Shown here one piece after another: positions 1-7,230 of a stretch of DNA of 7,230 nt. Numbering within the stretch: position 1 is the first letter of the stretch; each line of letters starts with the position of its first letter. The stretch comes from Nitrospirales bacterium. GTDB lineage: Bacteria > Nitrospirota > Nitrospiria > Nitrospirales > UBA8639. A model generated the notes under the pieces. It ran no database searches. It saw nothing but the letters and a program-made list of their open reading frames with translations, and was not told where the DNA came from. Location: positions 1 to 7,230 of the forward strand of contig BQIY01000106.1 of assembly GCA_021604265.1 (NCBI GenBank), given 5' to 3'. Made by a program: the position numbers and the translations under genes.

Positions 1-2966
<2,966 letters not shown>

Positions 2967-3026
2967 GCCATTCTCATTTGTTTTTTTTCGTGAAACATCA
3001 CCATGAATTGTTACTCACCAGTTCGA

Positions 3027-4640
3027 CTAATGGGCATGGGTTGGAATTTCGCCTGAGGCTGACGCCAGCCTGATGGCATAGGCCCCCTTCGTGACCACAC
3101 GTTCATCAGCTTCAATGCCTTCTAGAATCTGTACCACCTCTTCATCTTCAAGGCTGGTCGTGACGCCCGTGATGATGAACCGTTTTTCGAATGTCTCCCC
3201 ACCGGTTTGAACAAAGACCACTTTTTTCCCGCTTTCGTGCAGCACCGCCGTTGACGGAATGGCGACGGATTCCACGTTGTCTCCTGTTTCAATAAACACG
3301 TCTGCATGCATGCCCACCTTCAGACTATGGTCGGGGTTTTCCACTTCAAAAATCACCGGAAGCGTTTTGGTTTCAGGGTCGATGACATTGCCAATGGCGA
3401 CCAAGCGGGTGTTGACTTGGTCCGGTAAAATCAGCCTTGACATGCCTTGAGGCTGAAAGGAAGCCCTGGCATGTGGGGAAATTTTCGAAACATCGGACCC
3501 ATAGACCCGAGCTTCGACCCACACCTGATCCATATTGATGACCGTGAACAATTCTTCTCCAGCCTCGACTCTGGATCCCAGAGTCAGAGCAGCCTTGACG
3601 ATCACCCCTTGAATCGGGGCCCGGAGAAGGAAATCCTGAGTCCGGTCGCGAGTGTCAGCGCGACCAACCTGTTGAGTAAGCGCTAAGGACGCCAAACGCT
3701 TTTGAGCTTCCGCGTGCTTATTTTTGGCCAGAAGAAATGTGGTATTCGCTTGCTCGACCTGTTTTTGGGCTAGAACCTTTTCCGCAAATAAGCGTTGGGC
3801 ACGATCAAGCTCCCGTTGGGCCTGCGCTTGTTGTAATTCGGCCTCTGAGACAGCAGACTCCAATTCAGCCCGACTCGCCGTGGAAAATCCTGGTGTGATC
3901 GCTACGAGGACCTCTCCTTTTTCTACCATCTGGCCCATGATGGGAAGACGGGCAGAGGCTGACAATACAACCAGGCCAGTGGCTGGTGCCGTAACCACCA
4001 CCTCTTGTCCCATTTTGGAGGTAATGCTTCCCCGAGCCCTGATGGTTGAAGTCAGGATCTGATTGGTGGCCGCTTTCGTGGCAAATTCAACCTTCCATTG
4101 CTGTTCTTTTAAAAAGGTGATTTCCTCTTGAAGGTTCAGCGGTTCTGGCTCTGCTGTCTGCCGTTCGACCTCGGTCGCGCTGGAAAAGACATGGACGTTG
4201 GGAAGATGAAAGATTTCTTTGAGGGAATCACTCCTAACCTCAAGTTCCATCTCATAGGTTCCAGGTTCCGGCATGGTGACGGAAGGGTTAAAGATGCCTG
4301 GCCTGAGCGGAGCCGAAGCCAAAAATGATAATACTGGTTGCCCCTTCCTGGTCATTCGAACTTCAACACTGCCGGTTATGACAGGTCGAAAATTTCGAAG
4401 GTCCGTCAGATGCGCAGCGAAGATAGAGGGATGCCCCGTCACAAATGACGGATACTCTAAGAAAAGTTCAGCCTTGTCAGACCACAAGGTAATCGAAACG
4501 GGATCTGTTTCCGTTGGACCTTCCTCTGAAGCTTGTGAACTGATGAAGGAATCCAAACGAAATGCTCCACCGAGAATGGCCGTCACACCCACGGCAAGCA
4601 ACACAATAAAACCCAAAGCCCAGAAAAACCTTCGTTTCAT
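3027..4640 (-). CDS. RND periplasmic adaptor subunit, CusB/CzcB-like, with N-terminal extension
   Basis: Membrane-fusion protein (537 aa) linking the RND permease to an outer-membrane channel. Residues 6-25 form a hydrophobic anchor or signal segment after KRR; there is no lipobox cysteine, so it is probably not a lipoprotein. Residues about 48-152 form a beta-rich extra domain starting ITLWSDKAELFLEYP. The standard adaptor core follows: first lipoyl half about 213-248, a coiled-coil hairpin about 257-325 rich in Ala, Glu, Gln and Arg, second lipoyl half about 338-370 (LLRAPIQGVI), beta-barrel about 373-450 and membrane-proximal domain about 456-526 (VAIPSTAVL). It ends with a short His-containing tail, THAH. 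The family is usually about 380-420 aa; the excess is the N-terminal domain. The methionine cluster known for Cu/Ag binding near the CusB N-terminus is not apparent. A strong ribosome site, AAGGAAGG (4647-4654), sits 6 bases before the ATG. The pump gene follows 60 bp downstream on the same strand. Confidence 0.93.
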   Translation of the reverse strand: MKRRFFWALGFIVLLAVGVTAILGGAFRLDSFISSQASEEGPTETDPVSITLWSDKAELFLEYPSFVTGHPSIFAAHLTDLRNFRPVITGSVEVRMTRKGQPVLSFLASAPLRPGIFNPSVTMPEPGTYEMELEVRSDSLKEIFHLPNVHVFSSATEVERQTAEPEPLNLQEEITFLKEQQWKVEFATKAATNQILTSTIRARGSITSKMGQEVVVTAPATGLVVLSASARLPIMGQMVEKGEVLVAITPGFSTASRAELESAVSEAELQQAQAQRELDRAQRLFAEKVLAQKQVEQANTTFLLAKNKHAEAQKRLASLALTQQVGRADTRDRTQDFLLRAPIQGVIVKAALTLGSRVEAGEELFTVINMDQVWVEARVYGSDVSKISPHARASFQPQGMSRLILPDQVNTRLVAIGNVIDPETKTLPVIFEVENPDHSLKVGMHADVFIETGDNVESVAIPSTAVLHESGKKVVFVQTGGETFEKRFIITGVTTSLEDEEVVQILEGIEADERVVTKGAYAIRLASASGEIPTHAH

Positions 4641-4833
4641 GGTCTACCTTCCTTCAGATCCAAGGTGGGGTCCCGCTCAACAAGACCCAAGTGTCCTGAG
4701 AACATTCCCAGCTTTTACAAAGGCTATCTTCACAAACTCATGAGGCAGAGAAAGTGCAGCAGTCAGCCCACACCAAGGCTGCCCGTTAATTGGCTAGGGG
4801 TTACTTGTTAAAGCTGCAGGGAATGGAAACGTA

Positions 4834-5307
4834 TTACAAAGGGAAAGAAGGCGGAGCTCTTCCTGAATGGATAGGAAGAAGAAGACTTGTGGTAGGAAGG
4901 ACAGCGTTGAATCCGTTCAGCGGACTTCCGCGGACTGGTGACGTTGGCTCACATAAACTTTGGAGTAGATCAGGTGACGGATAGTCATTGGGCGAGGCGT
5001 CGACTATGGGCAGTATGGTGAAAAGGTTCGTGCTCGAACCTGAAGCCAGGGTGATGAGAGAAACATGGTCTAGAATTGGCCATAGGTCCTGATTCTGGTG
5101 CTCACCGGATTCTGGCTGGGGTACGTGGGAAGAATGCTCTGCCAGATGAACATGGCGGACCAGGCCTGACTGTTCAGGACTCTGGGCTCCATATCCGGCT
5201 TCTGCCGGTTGGATGCGATGGTCATGAAGAAAGGGGAGACTGAAGATCCCAAATAAAAGGAGGAAAACCCACCCTTTCATACGCCCGTAATTCTTATCTC
5301 TTTTCAT
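4834..5307 (-). CDS. Small exported histidine-containing protein, first gene of the efflux operon
   Basis: I do not recognise this 157-residue protein with certainty. It has a basic N-terminus, a hydrophobic stretch about residues 12-27 and a possible signal-peptidase site after AEA (residues 35-37), so export to the periplasm is likely. Met10 (codon at 5278-5280) is an equally good start that leaves a more ordinary signal peptide; neither start has a convincing ribosome site. It contains nine histidines, most in a cluster at residues 52-70 (H52, H54, H58, H61, H70) plus H28, H30, H81 and H147, and one Cys (119). The C-terminus reads HSGRAPPSFPL. Small exported His-rich proteins of similar size (CzcI, CopL or DUF2946-like) are known at the head of metal-resistance operons. 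That similarity of plan is my inference, not a demonstrated homology. Being upstream of and co-oriented with the adaptor and pump suggests a metal-binding, sensing or accessory role. A chance ORF is unlikely given the signal peptide and promoter. Confidence 0.72.
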   Translation of the reverse strand: MKRDKNYGRMKGWVFLLLFGIFSLPFLHDHRIQPAEAGYGAQSPEQSGLVRHVHLAEHSSHVPQPESGEHQNQDLWPILDHVSLITLASGSSTNLFTILPIVDASPNDYPSPDLLQSLCEPTSPVRGSPLNGFNAVLPTTSLLLPIHSGRAPPSFPL

Positions 5308-5346
5308 AATGGTCTGTCTAACTTTTTACGCTACCTGCTATTTCGG

Positions 5347-5375
5347 ACGGTATCATGTGACTTAGGCCTCGTCAA
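5347..5375 (-). promoter_or_regulatory. Putative sigma70 promoter of the efflux operon
   Basis: On the minus strand, TTGACG (5370-5375) is a near-consensus -35. After exactly 17 bp comes TACCGT (5347-5352), preceded by TGA (5353-5355), which gives an extended -10 of the form TGnTA..... The -10 keeps the three most conserved positions but is otherwise weak, which suits an activated or tightly controlled promoter. The DNA just upstream of the -35 is A/T-rich (5376-5391), like an UP element. Initiation would fall near 5340, leaving a leader of about 33 bases before the first ATG at 5307. AGGCCT (5364-5369) in the spacer is a 6-bp palindrome but too short to call an operator. The remainder of the 5308-5567 gap shows nothing else I can support. 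Confidence 0.5.
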
Positions 5376-5567
5376 TGTTTATAAAAATATGTCGGCCGGT
5401 TTAAGAACTAACTCAAATAAGGAAGCTTTGCATGCTGTGATTTTCCAGGATTCTGTGAGCTCAACTGGTCGCTGCAACACATGCATGAAATTTCCCTACT
5501 GGTGTTTCGTATTCTAATGTTTTCCTTGGCCCCATTGAAAAACTAATTATGCTCATTAATGTTTTAC

Positions 5568-5900
5568 TCATTTTTTCTGTGATAATCTTCGCCCGTAGCA
5601 TTCTCCCCATTCATGCATGGCGAGCAACACGCTTTCAAGTGATTGACCAAGGGGGGACAAACGGTATTCGACTCGAGGAGGAATTTCCTTATAGTCTTTT
5701 CGATTGACCAACCCCCGTTCTTCCATTTCACGCAATTGTTTCGTTAACGTCCGGTGGGTGATTCCGCCTAACTCCCGTTGCAATTGATTGAAACGCTTGG
5801 TGCCTTCAAGCAACTGATGAATGATCAAGACCTTCCATCGCCCAGCGATGGCGTCAAGCGTGGATTCTACAGGACAAAACACATTCTTCTTGGTGGGCAT
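5568..5900 (-). CDS. HxlR-family transcriptional regulator with N-terminal cysteine
   Basis: Winged helix-turn-helix DNA-binding protein of 110 aa, normal length for the family, expected to act as a dimer in the cytoplasm. The signature runs from Cys9: FCPVESTLDAIAGRWKVLII. The recognition-helix region is about residues 34-60 (TKRFNQLQRELGGITHRTLT, then KQLREMEERGL), and the wing is about 68-86 (PPRVEYRLSPLGQSL). Cys9 matches the position of the thiol used by YodB (Cys6) and HypR (Cys14) to sense quinones, aldehydes or disulfide stress, so redox or electrophile sensing is a reasonable inference. A second cysteine, Cys101, lies near the C-terminus. A ribosome site AAGGGA (5907-5912) sits 6 bases from the ATG. 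It is divergent from the pirin gene, the usual layout for a repressor controlling both itself and its neighbour. The signalling molecule is unknown. Confidence 0.93.
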   Translation of the reverse strand: MPTKKNVFCPVESTLDAIAGRWKVLIIHQLLEGTKRFNQLQRELGGITHRTLTKQLREMEERGLVNRKDYKEIPPRVEYRLSPLGQSLESVLLAMHEWGECYGRRLSQKK

Positions 5901-5933
5901 CGAAATTCCCTTTTTGTTTGAGCGGTATCATCT

Positions 5934-5951
5934 ATGTGCGTACTTGCACAT
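5934..5951. promoter_or_regulatory. Inverted repeat, candidate HxlR operator
   Basis: ATGTGC (5934-5939) and GCACAT (5946-5951) are perfect 6-bp inverted arms separated by GTACTT. The site lies in the divergent gap between the HxlR-type gene and the pirin gene, 33 bp from the regulator start. Its right arm overlaps the predicted pirin -35, so a dimer bound here would block RNA polymerase. The GTACTT centre also recalls the TACT/AGTA half-sites seen at some HxlR-family operators. Binding itself is inferred. I could not place a convincing -35/-10 pair for the regulator gene, although autoregulation from this site would be expected. Confidence 0.55.
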
Positions 5952-5972
5952 TGATCCTGCAAGAATTATATA
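5945..5972 (+). promoter_or_regulatory. Putative sigma70 promoter of the pirin operon
   Basis: TTGCAC (5945-5950) serves as -35 and TATATA (5967-5972) as -10, with a 16-bp spacer. Initiation would be near 5979, leaving about 60 bases of leader before the GTG start. The -35 coincides with the right arm of the inverted repeat, which implies repression by competition with polymerase. A one-base shift of the -10 (ATATAT, 17-bp spacer) is equally possible. Confidence 0.55.
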
Positions 5973-6027
5973 TCACCGTAGCCCACAAGAAAAATTGGGG
6001 AACATCCACGCTAGTGCCAAATGAAAA

Positions 6028-6033
6028 GAGGGA
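6028..6033 (+). promoter_or_regulatory. Ribosome binding site fixing the GTG start of the pirin gene
   Basis: GAGGGA lies 6 bases before GTG at 6040. Reading upstream in the same frame meets TGA at 6022-6024 with no other start codon between, so GTG is the only credible start before an internal Met at residue 27, which would remove conserved N-terminal sequence. ATG at 6021 is in a different frame. Confidence 0.8.
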
Positions 6034-6039
6034 ATCATC

Positions 6040-6897
6040 GTGACAACAAAAAACCTCACGCAAATTGTACCAAACACCGGTCAGCATTGGGTCGGCGATG
6101 GGTTTCCGGTGACGACGATGTTTTCGTATGACGAATTGGGAACGGAGATGAGTCCGTTTCTGCTGCTCGATTATGCCGGTCCTGCGGAGTTTACGCCTTC
6201 CGACAAACCTCGGGGAGTGGAACAACATCCGCATCGTGGCTTTGAAACGGTCACCATTGTGTATCAAGGCGAGGTCGAACACCGGGACAACGCCGGGAAC
6301 TCAGGCAAAATCGGACCGGGGGATGTGCAATGGATGACCGCCGCACGCGGCATTCTCCATGAGGAAAAACATGGTCTCGACTTTACTAAAAATGGCGGCA
6401 GCCTGGAGATGATTCAACTCTGGGTGAATTTACCTGCTAAAGACAAAATGACTGCGCCGCGGTATCAGGAAATTCTGAACAAAGATATTCCGGTTGTGAA
6501 GGTGGATGATCAAGGAAGCAGGGTCAGGGTTATCGCAGGCAATTACACCGGCACTCCAGGTGCGGCAAAAACATTCACTCCCATTAATCTATGGGACATA
6601 CAGCTTAATAAAGGACAGTCACTGGATTTGCAACTGACGGAGGGATTCACGACCACGCTCTTGGTTCTAAAAGGGACGGTTCTGATCAATGGAACAAAGA
6701 CCATGAACAGGAAAGAATTGGCTCTTTTCGAACGGAAAGGCGAACAGATTTCCCTTGACGCAACAGGCGATACGTTGTTGCTGGTTTTTAATGGAGAGCC
6801 GATCGATGAACCCATCGTTGGGCAGGGACCGTTCGTGATGAATACACAGGAAGAGATTCGGCAAGCCATGACCGATTATCGTGGAGGCCGGTTCTGA
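6040..6897 (+). CDS. Pirin family protein (YhhW-like, bicupin)
   Basis: Complete 285-residue bicupin starting at GTG. Bacterial pirins such as E. coli YhhW bind a single metal in the N-terminal cupin, and YhhW shows quercetin 2,3-dioxygenase activity; the natural substrate is usually unknown. The metal ligands are all present: His63 and His65 in EQHPHRGFET, and His107 and Glu109 in GILHEEK, matching His56, His58, His101 and Glu103 of human pirin. The first cupin is about residues 20-135 (ending EMIQLWVNLP) and the C-terminal cupin-like domain about 175-255, where the ligand motif is not repeated, as is normal. Length is standard to slightly long. It is divergent from an HxlR-type gene and followed by a YcaC-like hydrolase. 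This set fits a small detoxification operon induced by reactive electrophiles or quinones, which is inference. The exact enzymatic role remains open. Confidence 0.95.
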   Translation: MTTKNLTQIVPNTGQHWVGDGFPVTTMFSYDELGTEMSPFLLLDYAGPAEFTPSDKPRGVEQHPHRGFETVTIVYQGEVEHRDNAGNSGKIGPGDVQWMTAARGILHEEKHGLDFTKNGGSLEMIQLWVNLPAKDKMTAPRYQEILNKDIPVVKVDDQGSRVRVIAGNYTGTPGAAKTFTPINLWDIQLNKGQSLDLQLTEGFTTTLLVLKGTVLINGTKTMNRKELALFERKGEQISLDATGDTLLLVFNGEPIDEPIVGQGPFVMNTQEEIRQAMTDYRGGRF

Positions 6898-6945
6898 TAA
6901 ATTTAGCGGAAACAGATCAACCACCCTCACCAACAAGGAGCAAGC

Positions 6946-7230
6946 ATGTCAAGCAACAAATCGGTAGAGAAAAACCAATGGATGATCGATCCGGATGATG
7001 CGATCATGCTTTTGATTGACCATCAGAGCGGACTGTTTCAGTTAGTCAGGGACATCGATCTTCCCGTTCTGCGATCCAACGTGACGGCTCTGACAAAAGT
7101 GGCACATCTTGCCGGAATCCCAACCTTTACAACGGCGTCGGTCCCTGATGGACCGAATGGCCCACTGATCCCGGAGATCCATAAATATAATCCAAATGCG
7201 GTGTATGTTCCCCGCACTGGCCAGATCAAT
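6946..7230 (+). CDS. Isochorismatase-fold hydrolase, YcaC-like (3' end cut off)
   Basis: The first 95 residues are visible and the frame is open to the window edge; the family is usually about 205-215 aa, so less than half is present. Asp25 in [10 protein letters not shown] is the catalytic acid of the Asp-Lys-Cys triad of this fold; the Cys would lie beyond the edge. [11 protein letters not shown] (about 68-78) and RTGQIN (90-95) closely match E. coli YcaC, an octameric hydrolase of unknown physiological substrate, rather than true isochorismatases or nicotinamidases. The ribosome site AAGGAG (6935-6940) is 5 bases from the ATG. It follows the pirin gene by 48 bp with no terminator-like hairpin between, so the two are probably co-transcribed and under the same HxlR-type control. 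Confidence 0.92.
   Translation, partial: MSSNKSVEKNQWMIDPDDAIMLLIDHQSGLFQLVRDIDLPVLRSNVTALTKVAHLAGIPTFTTASVPDGPNGPLIPEIHKYNPNAVYVPRTGQIN

Noticed and set aside
2981..2988. Run of eight T (eight A on the coding strand) shortly before the permease start, considered for slippage or phase variation
   Set aside because: It lies in the non-coding 60-bp gap, eight bases is short, and no promoter elements depend on its length.
4646..4666. ACCTT...AAGGT considered as a MerR/CueR-type operator
   Set aside because: The arms are only 5 bp, it overlaps the ribosome site rather than a -35/-10 spacer, and no MerR-family gene is in the window.
3259..4743. Plus-strand frames opposite the adaptor (3259-3450, 3447-3686, 3724-4062, 4128-4328, 4273-4743)
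   Set aside because: Antisense shadows of the adaptor gene; their sequences are low-complexity, Ser/Arg/Thr-rich translations without domains.
4764..4781. CAGCC / GGCTG inverted repeat between the small exported protein and the adaptor, considered as a terminator
   Set aside because: The stem is only 5 bp with an 8-base loop and no following T-run, so it does not qualify as an intrinsic terminator.
5541..5560. A/T-rich imperfect hairpin (CTAATTATG / CATTAATG) after the HxlR-type gene, considered as its terminator
   Set aside because: Only about 4 A/T pairs can form, with no GC stem; too unstable to support a terminator call.
5932..6282. Minus-strand frame of 116 codons crossing the divergent promoter gap and the start of the pirin gene
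   Set aside because: It overlaps conserved pirin coding sequence and the promoter/operator region, and its product shows no family features.

Overview
The window looks like chromosomal DNA of a Gram-negative bacterium: it encodes an inner-membrane RND pump with its periplasmic adaptor, which requires an outer membrane. Base composition is near-balanced to slightly GC-rich by eye. The adaptor and pump resemble CusB/CzcB- and CusA/CzcA-like pairs that I associate with Nitrospirota and some neighbouring phyla, but that placement is a low-confidence impression. I see no RNA genes, CRISPR arrays, insertion sequences or phage genes.

Region 1 (about 1-5375, minus strand) is a putative cation-efflux operon, read right to left. 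A plausible sigma70-type promoter (5347-5375) precedes a small exported histidine-containing protein (4834-5307). After 193 bp comes a long periplasmic adaptor (3027-4640), and after 60 bp an RND permease (2966 down to the left edge, C-terminus cut off). No strong terminator interrupts the series, so co-transcription is likely. No TolC-like outer-membrane gene lies on the promoter side of the adaptor; if it is in this operon it must be beyond the left edge. The substrate cannot be fixed from sequence: a heavy-metal cation is the family default, and the histidine-containing first gene fits that.

Region 2 (5568-7230) is a divergent redox/electrophile-type module. A HxlR-family regulator with an N-terminal cysteine (5568-5900, minus) sits head to head with a pirin-family gene (6040-6897, plus), followed 48 bp later by the start of a YcaC-like isochorismatase-fold hydrolase (6946 to the right edge). 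The 139-bp divergent gap holds a perfect 6+6 bp inverted repeat (5934-5951). Its right arm overlaps a good -35 element for the pirin operon, so it is the natural candidate for the HxlR operator.

The two regions may be unrelated neighbours. However, hxlR points toward the efflux operon with no convincing terminator in the 260 bp between them, so partial read-through is possible. The least conventional items are the histidine-containing exported protein, the altered TM4 motif of the pump (Val where Glu is usual), the adaptor's N-terminal extension and the operator candidate.
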